From contig PS015062.1 of NCBI GenBank assembly GCA_048213135.1, positions 1-64,000 on the forward strand: DNA of 64,000 nucleotides, in the 5' to 3' direction. Made by a program: the position numbers and the translations under genes. The notes under the pieces are model-generated. The model was not told the DNA's origin and did no database searches. It saw only the letters and a program-made list of their open reading frames with translations. Within the stretch, counting starts at the first letter, position 1, and every line of letters starts with the position of its first letter. Positions 12,101-22,900 of the stretch are shown here, piece by piece. This DNA is from Reclinomonas americana ATCC 50394 (taxonomy: Eukaryota; Jakobida; Jakobea; Jakobida).

Positions 12101-13130
12101 ACTTCAACCAGCTGCTGCGCATCCTCACCACGCGATGCATGCAGCAAGCGGTGTACTTTTCTTCCGGCGACATCTCCAAGGACGAGTACTTCCACTACGG
12201 CCTCGCCACACCCATCTACACGCACTTCACCAGTCCGATTCGCCGCTACGCCGACGACATTGTGCATCGATTGTTGGCGGCGTCACTCGGCATCTCGCCT
12301 CTCACGGACCGATTGACAGACCGTGACCTCGTACGCGACATGGCCGCCAGTTGCGTTTCCCTGAGCGATGCACGAGGGAGAGAGAGAGAGAATGATGAAC
12401 AGTTGCTCACTGAACCTGTGCAGACATGAACTACCGGAATCGCATGGCGCAGTTCGCCGGGAGAGCGAGTGTCGAGCTGCACACGCTTCTCTTCTTCCGT
12501 GGCAAGCCACCAATTGTGGAGGACGCGTACATTACGCGCATCCGGGAGAATGCCGTGCTGGCACTGGTGCCGCGCTTCGGCATTGAGGCGCCGGTGTATG
12601 TGACGGATCGCGACGGCCACTCGCTGTTTGTCATGGACGAGTCGGCGCACTGTCTGCGGTCGGCACGTCTCGGCTGCACACTGGCCGTGTTTGCGCGCGT
12701 CCGCGTCTCCATTGCCGTGGAGACCGACCTGTCCACGCAGTCATCGCACGTGGTGGTGTCGTTGGTGGAGCCGTCGCTGACGGTGCCAAGAAAACGAGCA
12801 GTGGGAGGTGCGGCGGCGGCGGCGGCAGCAGGAAGTGTGGAGCCCATGCAGACCGACGAACGAAAGAAAGGAGACGAGAAGAAGAAGAAGAATCAGGACG
12901 ACGACAGCGACGAGGATGAGGAGGAGGAGGAGGAGGACGACGAGGATGGTGAGGATGCCGAGATGGTCGCCGTGAGCGAGAAGCGCAAGGGCGAACCGCC
13001 ACGAAAGCGACGCAAGCAGTCGCTGACCAGCTCCGACGCGCATCCACCAGGCAAGAAGACGGCGACGACGACGACGACGACGATGAAGAAGAAGACGAAG
13101 AGCAAGCAGGCAGGGAAGAAGGACAGATAA
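9190..13130 (+). CDS. DIS3: Exosome exoribonuclease DIS3/RRP44
   Basis: Catalytic subunit of the RNA exosome (3'-5' exonuclease plus PIN endonuclease). Exons: 9190-9284, 9513-9583, 9645-10747, 10812-11394, 11460-11774, 11850-12349, 12424-13130. It begins [14 protein letters not shown] and [10 protein letters not shown], then a Cys cluster (CLVC) as in the CR3 motif. The PIN domain keeps its acidic residues ([35 protein letters not shown]). Cold-shock domains contain [19 protein letters not shown]. The RNB domain has [15 protein letters not shown] with the metal-binding aspartates, [14 protein letters not shown] and [20 protein letters not shown]1-like end follows, then a long acidic and Lys-rich tail (from about 12790) not in the core family. 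Another acidic insert lies at about 10500-10565. Three introns start with GTTGCG. Confidence 0.96.
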
Positions 13131-13180
13131 AAGATTGCGGGAACGCGCGAGCACATTTGTCACAGGGTTTGCTTTCGCTA

Positions 13181-16100
13181 ATGAGCAGCAAGCAGTCACT
13201 TCTGTCGACGTTCTTCGCACGGTCGACAGCGGCTCCCGTGCGACCTGTGGCGCCACCTCCGGCTCCGCGAAGCGCACCGAAAAAGGCGTCACCAGTGGCC
13301 ACTCAGAAGACGAAGAAGCGCCCGCGCGATGCAAGCTCAGGCGATGCTGAGGAGGCCATGCAGCAGGAGCATGCAGTGATGGTCGTGGATGATGATGACG
13401 ACGATGCTCCTCCTCCGCCTGTCAATGAGGTGGAGGAGGAGGAGGATGATGATGATGAGCCAATGACGTCGGCTCCGCTGACACCAAGTGCGGGCGAGAG
13501 CAGGGCCAGTCCGCCACGCAAGCGTCGTAACACGCGAGTCTTGCTGGATGATGATGATGATGACGAGGATGGCGAGGATGGCGGGCGTGGTAGCGGATCC
13601 GGATCTGGAGGGATGCAAGTGGAAGCTCCTCGCGCGATGCGTCGTGAGGGGCTGTCGTGGAGTACCGATGCTCTGGCGGCAGCGCCGGCGAGTGTGGCAC
13701 CCAAGATGCCGGTGCCGAAGCGCGGTCGCTCGGCGGTCACGGCGACGAGTGGCGGGGCCAAGTTGACGCCGTTGGAGCAGCAGGTGATGGCGGTCAAGGA
13801 AAAGTACCCCGACGTGGTGCTGTTTGTCGAGTGCGGCTACCGCTATCGCTTCTTTGGCAAGGATGCCGAGGTGTGTTGGCATGGCGTGCACGCTCATCGA
13901 GAAGAGTGTGCATGGCTGAATGGTGCTTTGCAGATCGCGTCGGAGGTGCTGCAGATCATTGCCCATCCGGACCACAACTTCCTCACTGCGTCGGTGCCCA
14001 CTTACCGACTACCGTTCCATCTCCGTCGCATTGTGCAAGCGGGCTACAAGGCCGGCATTGTGAAGCAGCGGGAGACAGCGGTTCGTCAGTGTGTGTGTGA
14101 GGAAAGAGTTGTTCTCTTGAAGCATGCTGACTGATGCTTCTGTGTGTTTGTGTGCCGAGGCAGGCACTGAAAAAGGTCAGCGCCAGCAAGTCGCAGATTT
14201 TCGAGCGCCAGCTGACACAGCTCTACAGCATCTCCACCATGATTGGTGATGGTGTGCAAGGCGATTGCAGTGAATGGGTGTTGTGCTGGCCACTTCATTC
14301 ATCTCTGGTGTGTGCACAGATTTGATTGGCGACTCGGAGGTGAGCGTCACAGAGGTGCGCCCGCTGATGGCACTGTGGGAGGATCCCGAGACCGAGGGCT
14401 TGATTGACATCATTGTTGCGTGCAATGAAAGGTAGTGGAGATTGGAAGCGTCGCTGCTCACCGCCAGCTGCAGAGCATTCATCTGGAGAGCGGGCATGTC
14501 GAGTTTGACACGATTCGTGAGAGTACGTTGACAGTCGCAGCGTCGCCGATAGCCGCCAACCATCTCTCTTACTTGTCATCTCGCAGCATCGTCGGCCACG
14601 CGCCGTGAGCTGATCACACGCATCAGTCACATTCGACCGTCAGAGTTGCTCCTGCCGGCGTCGATGATGAGTGCGACGGTGCGTGTCGAATGTCGCTTTT
14701 GATTTGCCTCCTCCAACCTCGTCACATAACTGTCGTCGGATCGCAGACCGAAAAAGTGTTGTCACAAGTCTGTCGCAGTCACCTGGGCTGGCGCACGAAT
14801 CCCAACGCCGGTCGGCGACTGCAGTTCACCAGCACGGCCACGGCAGAGCCGGCGGCGGCTGAGGAAGGCGATGGCGGAGAGGAGGACGGAGGCGAGGCGA
14901 GTGGTTCGGGTGAGGCGGAGGAGTCGCCGAGTGGATCCTACGACACTGTGCGAGTGGAGCGCGTGGCCAATCGCTGTTGCGTGGTGTTCCTTGTGTGCCG
15001 TCAGAAGACAGTTGCTGAGTTGCGAATGGTGCAGTCAACGATCACGAGTCGGCACTGGAGCAGATTCAGTCATTTTTCGGCGACCACGGCATGGCGCATT
15101 TGCGCTCGGTGGCCGAGGAGGACGGTGGCATCGGCCTCACGCCTGGACTGTGCATCTGCCTCGCCAATCTTGTCGTGTACCTGGAGGATTATAAGCTGGA
15201 CGGCGCATTGCGCAATGTCGGCATGTATCGGCGGTGCGTGGTAACTTGGAGGGTTCATTCGCCCCCGTTGTTCATTTGGAGATTGCCCACTGTGCGTTGG
15301 CAGATTCGGGCGCGGTGACACGGTGCGATTGGACGCCTCCACTCTGCGAAACCTCGACATTGTGGTGCGAAGTGATCAAGTGAGCGTGTCGGAGGTCTCG
15401 GGCGCAGCAAAACCAGCACAGTACGACCGCGGTACACTGCTGTGGCTTCTCGATGCCACCAAGTCGTCGTTTGGCAAGAGGTCTTTTCGTCAGTGTGCGT
15501 GCGACTGCTGCGTGCATGCGCTGTTGTTTGACGTCTGTGCATCCCTGCAGGAAACTTCGTTCGTGGGTGTTGCATCCGCCGACGTCAATCGATGTGTGCC
15601 GACAGCGCCAGGGCGCAGTCACCTTCCTCATGCAGTCGGCATCGGCAGGTTTGTCGAGCTTGGTGTGCTTCTTATTGTGGTGTGTCAACTGAGTGTTATG
15701 CTGTGCAGATGTGCCGCAGCATGCGGGTCTGCGAGCGTCCGTCAGCGCGGCGTTGGCATTGTTGCACGGCTTGCCGGATCTGGAAAAGTTGGTAGCCAAG
15801 ATCCCTCACGGCAAATGTCTGCCAGTTGCGTACTCTCTCTCATCGTCACCCTCATTGTGACGTTGCCTGTTGGGGGTGCTGATTTTCCTCGCGAACAGAG
15901 CGAGCTCTTCAAGCTTTTTTCGACCGTCGTCAGTGTTGTCACTGCACTGGGTCCCGGTGCCGAGGTGTGTGCGACACGTTTGCAGTCTGTTGGCTTCAGT
16001 GTTGGTGATGTTGCTGACAGTTGTGTGGTGAGCAGAGAAACGCCGGTGAACAGGGCAGTGCTCTGCACGTGCGAGACATTCTGTACGGTCGCTTCAAGCT

Positions 16101-18187
16101 CGGCACAGTGCGCTCCGCCGTCGATACTCTCATGCATACCATGGACGCCGATGTTGCGTCCGTGCTGTCCACACCTCTTATCCGTTTTCATCTCACGTTC
16201 TCGTGCAGGCAGCACACAAGAACCAAAAGACTGCACTCTTCACGCCTGCGCTCGACATGTTTCCAGCCGTGGCACGCTGCATGGCCGATCGCCGTGCTGC
16301 CGAGGCGGCACTGGAGCGGGCACTGGACAAGGCTCGCGCCATTTTGCTGAAGCCGAAGCTCGAGTACACGACTGTCGGGCAGCTCGAGGTGAGTCTTTGT
16401 TGTTGTGCATGCTCGAATGTGACCAGTTTGTACTCACCGCATGTCACAGTATCTGCTCGAGGTGACGCCAACTGAGATGAAGAGTCGAATGCCCGACAAC
16501 TGGACGGTGATCAACAAGACGCAGCGCGTGCACCGCGTGCAGAGCCCCGACATTGTGACTCACCTGGATGCACTCAACCGTGCACGCGAATCGCTGACCC
16601 TGGAGTCCGACAAGGCCTACGAGTGCTTTTTGCGTGCCCTCGCCACTGGTTTGCTCGCACCCTTCTTGATGATGATCGGAAACTGTGGTTTCTCACGTGA
16701 TGTGCAGCGGTGGTGGACAAGAGCGGGCATGTGCATCTTGGCGGCCTGGCAGAGGGGGCCGTCGCTGACGGAGATGACGTGGACATGGAAAGTCAGCAGC
16801 AACACGAGGGTTTCTTGTCGCTGCTGTCGTTGTTGGTCGACGCGCTCGCCGAGTTGGACGCGCTGTCGGCGCTGGCGATTGTGTCGCAACGGCCTGGATA
16901 CTGCCGACCCACGTTCCTGGATGAACCGGGCAAGGTGCGAGGTGCTGGTCTCTTGTCACCACAGTTGTGACACTGACAACGATGATGCGCAGCTGGAGTT
17001 GGTCGATGTGAGGCACCCGATGGCCGAGGCCACCATGGACACACCCTTTGTGCCCAACACGGTGCGCTTGCAGGCAGCGACGGCGGCGGCGGCGGCGGGC
17101 GGCGGAGAAAGTGAAGCGACCGTACCATGTGCGCTGGTGATCACTGGACCCAACATGGGCGGCAAGAGCTGCTTGGTGCGCTCTGTGGCACTGGCGGTGC
17201 TCCTTGCACAGCTCGGCTGCTACGTTCCCGCCGAGTCCGCCACCCTTTCCGTCTTTGACGGCATCTACACTCGGTGCGTTTTGCTTTTTGTGCCTCTCGT
17301 TTCTCCCTCCATGTTCTCACTTGCACGCTAGCATGGGAGCCGGTGATGCCATCACGCAGGGTCGCAGCACTTTCATGGTGGAGTTGGAGGAGACGGCCAG
17401 CATTCTCCGCACGGCCACGAGGAGATCGCTGATCATTTTGGATGAGGTTTGTTGGAAAACGACATTCACTGATGGAGCGAGGCACGGTGTTCATCGCCAC
17501 TCTTTTTTTGGTACGACGCAGCTCGGTCGCGGCACGAGCACACACGATGGTGCGGCTATTGCGTACGCCACGTTGGAGCATGTGTTGCGACGAGTCGGTG
17601 CCTGCACCCTGTTCGTGACCCACTATCCTCTCGTGGGCCACCTGGAGACTCTGTACCCCGAACGGTGTCACACGGCGCACATGTTGTGCTTGACAGAATC
17701 GGTGGATGCCGAGGGCTCGGCAACGGACTCGGCGGCGCGTCAGTTGCGCAACCGCGCTCGCCTTTCATGTGTGTGGGAAGGTGGTCACTCACGCACTTGC
17801 GTTTACAGAGTGGTGACATTCCTGTACAAGCTGGATCGCGGCATTGCGCCGTCGAGTTACGGTCTCAATGTGGCCCGTCTTGCCGGCATTCCGCAGGCGG
17901 TGCTCGATCGTGCCGCCGAATTGGCTGCGCAGCTGCAGCAGCGAGTCGAGTCGAGTGCGGTGGAGTCGTCGGAGGCACACTTGCACCAATTCCGGCGGCT
18001 GGTGAGCGGGTTGAAGCAGCTGGTGTCCGTCGGCAATCGCCCTGAATTGGTACGTCGCGCCGTCAGTGAAGGGGAGAAAGAGTGGTGTTTCCATTCACTG
18101 ACTTGAATGCAGACGGACGCGGAGTGGAGGGCAGCGTGCCGGCAGTTCACTGCCGCTGGCGTGCTGATGGGTGACGGATCACAGTGA
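13181..18187 (+). CDS. MSH3: DNA mismatch repair protein MSH3
   Basis: MutS-beta subunit that, with MSH2, binds insertion/deletion loops. Roughly 18 exons; start ATG 13181, 50 nt after the DIS3 stop. Residues 4-11 (QSLLSTFF) form a PCNA-binding PIP box, as in MSH3 and MSH6. A long disordered Asp/Glu-rich linker follows. The mismatch-binding domain is clear: KLTPLEQQVMAVKEKYPDVV, GYRYRFFGKDAE, then ASEVLQIIAHPDHNFLTASV. The connector and lever regions include RRELITRISHIRPSELLLP and GTLLWLLDATKSSFGKR. The ATPase has Walker A TGPNMGGKS, then MGAGDAITQGRSTFMVELEE, Walker B IILDE, signature LGRGTSTHDGAAIAYATLEH and FVTHYP. MSH3 rather than MSH6 is favoured by the DHNF/ASVPTYRL region and ATPase details. 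At least five introns begin GTTGCG. Converges with the next gene, stops 23 nt apart. Confidence 0.93.
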
Positions 18188-18210
18188 ACATTGCAATGCA
18201 TGTAATCAAC

Positions 18211-19812
18211 TCACGAGTCCCGTTCACTGCCCGTCAACTCGCGCATCTTTTGCACCACTCTACTGAGGAACACAGGCTGCTGTCGACGACTGGCCGAGGC
18301 AGCAGCGGCACTGCGTCCACGACCGCCGCCGGTCTTGCGATTGCCGGACCATGTGCGGAGCAGTCGTGCATTCTCGTTGTGGCGCCAGATGCGATCGTAG
18401 TCGATGCGGGGGCGCGATGGATCGCGAAAGAGTAGGTAACGTGCGGCCGACGAGTACACCGTCGCAGTGGCAGCCGCCTCTTCGCCAGCAGCTGCGGTGG
18501 CGGCCACCGCGCGTGACCGTCGCCGATTGGGTCTGACGAATAGCACCTCCGTCGCACCAGTCTCCATCCCCATGCTCTCCAAAAATCGATGCAGGTCCAC
18601 CTGCTCTCCCCACTCGGCCAGTGAGTAGGTGTCGAGGTGAAGACGGCGGCAACACAAACACACCGACTCTGGCATCGTGCCATCGATAATGTCTTCGTCG
18701 TCCTCCTCTCCCTCTTCGTCTTCCTCCTCCTCTTCGTCTTCGCTCATACAAACATTGCCGGCGTCGCTGCGATACCGTGCCGTCGGTTTCCGCGCACCAT
18801 ACTTTGAGCGTTGTTCCTGCAACCGCGCACGTGAGCATCAGCATCAACAGCAGAAGAGGAAAAAACCGACAGGCAGCGCACCGCTGTCGGGGTCCACGCC
18901 TGCAAAAACTGCGCCTGATCACGTGCATTCTCGTAGTCCTCGTGCCGCTCTCGACACCACTCCGCAGCGACCCACTGCACGGTGCTCATGGTCAGATCCG
19001 GATCGGCCGCACGCCGCCACATGGTCTCCGCCAGCGGCGTGGTCACCGTGACCTCGCGCGTCATGTACTGCGCACCAAACGACTCCCACAGCACCACATG
19101 CACCGCCGTCTGCGTCGACAGTGTGAGAGAATCGTCAAAACAACACGCTGGCAGCAAACAGCACCAACAACGCCGACCTCCAGTGGTGACAGCGAGTTGA
19201 GTGACTTTTGTTGTCGCCGTCGTCGCCTCCGCTGCACCACAGGAGGCGACGGAGACGCGGGTGGAGGTGTTGGTGATCTCGGTGGTGGAGGAGGAGGAGG
19301 AGGAGGAGAAGGAGGAGGAGGCGGCCGAGGCGCCGTCACTCGTCGCCTGCGCGTCACTTTCGGCAACGCAAGCGCCCTCGGCTTGCCCGCCTTCTCACTG
19401 CGTAAGTGACGCCGCTCCGCCGCCAACTCCGCTCGCGTCAACCGCTTCTCCCGCATCATAATGCTCGTGATGCTCGGTCGCCACGACTCCGACAGCGCTC
19501 CCATTAGCATTTGCGACAGGCGACGTCGATGATGCCGGCGACGCTCCTGCTGTGACTCTGTCACCTCCTCCTCCTCTTCTTCTGCCTCTTCTACCTCCTC
19601 TTCAGACTCGTGCTGCACAGTGGCACAGTGTCGCTTTTGTGGTGGCTCGTCGTCTGCTTCCGCAGATGCATTGCGCTTGCTCATCTGTCGAGCATATCTG
19701 CGCGCGTGGAGAGTGAGTCACGCTGCACTGACACAGAGGAGAACATACATGCACGCAACAGCTCCTCAAACGATGAGCGGATGATGCTGGCCAGTTGCGC
19801 CTGCTCCGCCAT
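18211..19812 (-). CDS. Acidic, proline-rich protein of unknown function
   Basis: Not recognised. Start ATG at 19812 (MAEQAQLASIIRSSFEEL). An intron at 19698-19759 (donor GTTGCG on the minus strand) leads to YARQMSKRNASAEADDEPP. The second exon has a Glu run, basic helix (QQERRRHHRRRLSQMLMGAL), a KRLTRAELAAERRHLRSE helix and a poly-Pro/Ser-Pro tract encoded near 19270-19340. Two more exons follow (TAVHVVLWESFGAQYMTREV ... AEWCRERHEDYENARDQAQF, and SKYGARKPTARYRSDAG with a long acidic run). It ends RVVQKMRELTGSERDS. Basic clusters and acidic runs suggest a nuclear protein, but this is inference. Exon joins keep frame. Confidence 0.65.
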
Positions 19813-19990
19813 CTCTCTCTGATGTGTCCCGTAAGTCCGTTTGCGTCTTTCTCAAGTCGTGCGAGAGAAAGCGAGGGTGTTAGCAACCGTCTGCTCTCAC
19901 AGACACTGTGCGCGCGAGTGCGTGTCTGATCACACACACATAGTCGACGACAACGCAAGCTGTGTGCGTGCGTGCGCGTGTGTGTGAGGA
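19813..19990. promoter_or_regulatory. Divergent promoter region
   Basis: 178 bases between the start codons of the acidic protein (-) and the large proline-rich gene (+). It is GT/CA-rich with no nameable element. Confidence 0.4.
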
Positions 19991-22900
19991 ATGTCGATCG
20001 CAGGTGACTGTTGAGCGATTTTGGCGCGCTGCTCTCTCTCTCTTTGTGACAGCACATTGCACAGCGAAATCGACGCTTGATCGTCTGCGCAACGAGGCAG
20101 CTGCTCTACGCGAGACGCTATCGCGCATTCAGCAGCCACCCGCATCGTCATCGCACAGTCTCGCGCTGTCAGTGTCCTCGTCGGCCTCCTCGTGGGCCTC
20201 CACTCCTCCTCAGACACCCGCTGCTCTGCCACTCGACTGTTCGCCGGTGGGACGCCTGCAGGCGGCGCTCGATGCCTCGTCGCTGACAGCAGGAGGCGGT
20301 TTGCGATGGAGTGGGGCGACTGATGGACTGCAGACGGCGTTCTCGGCGGATCTGGAGGCGGTGCTGTGGCGCGCTGCGGCCTCGTCGTACTCTTTTCGTG
20401 GGACCTCAGAGCAGGAGCAGGCAGAGGAGGTGCCAGAGTCGCCTCCTCCGCGGCCTCCTCCGCCACCAGCAGCACGGGTTGAGAACAACGACGATGATGA
20501 CGATCCAGAGATTGTCAACATGCGAGCGTCGGCGGCGCGGCAGTCGGCAGATGCACCGCTGGAGAGCATGTCGAAGCCGCCTCCGTCACCGCTGAGGGTG
20601 TTCTCGGGATCGATTGTGGTGACTCGACACGAGACGTCGCCGCGAAAGGTGTTTTCTGGGGCGCAGCAGCAGCAGCCGCCGCCTCTGTATCAGCCACCGC
20701 AGGCGCCGGAGCAGAGAGCGGTGCCTGTTGGTGACACGCAGCCAACGCAGCAGTCGACAACAACAGCTGCCGCACCGCCGGCGGGCGGGCTGCGAGCTGC
20801 GGTGGCCGCGTCGTCCGCACCCAAGCCGCGACCAAGCTCGGCGCCCAAGGCGAAACCGTCCGCGACACGAGCGCCTTCAGCAGCCGCGGCCACGGGAGGA
20901 GGAGGAGGAGGAGGTGGGAAGAAGGCCAAGGCAGCGCCTGCTCGTGAACCGCCGTCCAATGGTGTGCGTGTGACGCGGCACGAGCGTGAACTCATGCCGT
21001 CGGCCACTATCATGCCGGATCCCGATCCACTGCCCACCGCGGGCGGCTGGCAAGTGGACGAGAACAGGTCGCCGCCGCCCACCTCGCCTGTTCCGCCACC
21101 GCAGCAACGCCACGCAGGTGCACCGAATGCACCGCCGTGGCCCGTAGTCGGCCAGCCCAGTCGGCGTTCACGAACACCGGTGCGAGTCTCTGGCGACCAC
21201 AAGGACATTCACGAACGCGGTCCTCGTTGCGTGCTCTCTTCGTGACACCTCTCTCGTCTCCTTGTTACCTGTGCTCACCCAGTCTTTTCTTCTCAGCTGG
21301 CCAGCCACCACATTCGAGGCCAGGTCGCCCACAGTCGGCGCCACGGATGCCAGATGTGTTGCCACCGCCGCCGCGTGTGATTGTGCGACAGCCCACCATG
21401 CATCGCCCAGGCGTGCCGGGCGAGGAGCTGGGACGTGTGCGAGTACCCGGGCGGTGCGTTGCGCAGTGCGTTTTTTGATCGCGAGAGAATCCAGGCTGAC
21501 GTTTTGTCGTCGCGCAGTGCGAGCGGCGAGAAGAAAGCTGGAAAACCGGAGACGCCGCCAGCACCAGGCATCGAGGCGCGTGCTCGTCTGCGCACGCCGG
21601 CCTCGCGTCAAGTTCCCTCCTCACGCATGGTGCGGCCGCCGCCAGCCGATCCCGTTCCGGCGGGCACAAATCTGCGCGGCACGCTGACGCGTGAGTTCTC
21701 CCCGATGGCGGTGGCACGCGACACTCCGCCCGACCAAATCCGCTACCGCAATCCCCTGGCGACGCGACCACCCGCAGCCACTGTCGCAGCAACGGCGACG
21801 ACGACGACCACAGCCACCACCACCACCACCACCACCTCGTCCATCACCGCCGCCACCGCTCGGTCGACCATGAGCACACTCGCGGCGAGCACGGTGCGCA
21901 GCAGCATGGGAGCCGACGACCCACTGTTGGCCACTGCGCAGAGTCACTTTAGCGGTCTGGAGGCCACTGCCAATGCCGCGGCAGCAGCAGCGATTGCGCC
22001 GCTGGTGCCGTCTTCTTTACACGATCCAGTACCACCGGCACCACCAGCACCGCCACCAGCCCCACCAGAACAACCACAACCACTGCAGCGGCAACCGCTG
22101 CCACCGGCTGCCATCACGACCGAGACGCCCACGTCGACCTCCTCGCAGCAGCAGCGCATGATGCTGCCGGAGGAGTATCCGGTGCAGCCGCGCGAAAAGG
22201 CGCCTCACACGCAAGTGACTGTCATTCAGAACGGTGGGTCTTCGCGCCCGCCACCGTCTCCATCCGTCACTGTCGGCGGGCCAGGCGAGGTCACCAGTGG
22301 CGTATCACGAGTGGCAAGTGTGCGTGCAGAGGTCCCCACTGTGGCCGAGGCGTACGGAATCGGCAAGGCAGCACAGCAGCAGCAGCGGGGTTCATCACTG
22401 CAAGCTGGCTTGTATCCGCGCTCGTCGCTGGCCAACGATGGCGCACGCTTGCAACCCAGCATGCTGGCGAACACTGCCGGCAGTAGCAGTCGCCGTGGCA
22501 ACGATGATGACGGTGGTGGCAGCAGTAGCGATGATGAAGGCAAGCGCGGTCGGCGACGCAGCAGTGGAGGCGACAATGGACGCGATCGGCGACGACCGAG
22601 CAGTGCTCCGCGTCCGACGCGAAACGGCGAGCACACGGCGAACGGTGATCAACAGCAGCATGGCGACAATGATCGCGGTGGACGAGGCACGGTGATTATT
22701 CAGACTTTTGACTTGTCACCGAAGGACTTGGACTTGAAGATGCGCTTTGCACGCAAGCAGAGCGAAGCTCGTGAAGGTGCTGTGACCTTTTTTCCATGCT
22801 TTTCCCTCCCTTTTGTGTGACTGACTTTCTGCCGCACAGCTCGTCGCGAACGAAAACGACAGCGTCGCTCGTTGCAGTTTTCACAGGAGCAGTTTGCACA

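Noticed and set aside
13181-18187. MSH6 or MSH2 instead of MSH3
   Set aside because: MSH2 lacks the PIP box; the mismatch-binding domain (YRFFGKDAE, HPDHNFLTAS, PTYRL) fits MSH3 better than MSH6.
20870-21250. Minus-strand frame in the large proline-rich gene
   Set aside because: It mirrors GC-rich coding sequence on the + strand and shows no independent start, splice sites or domains.
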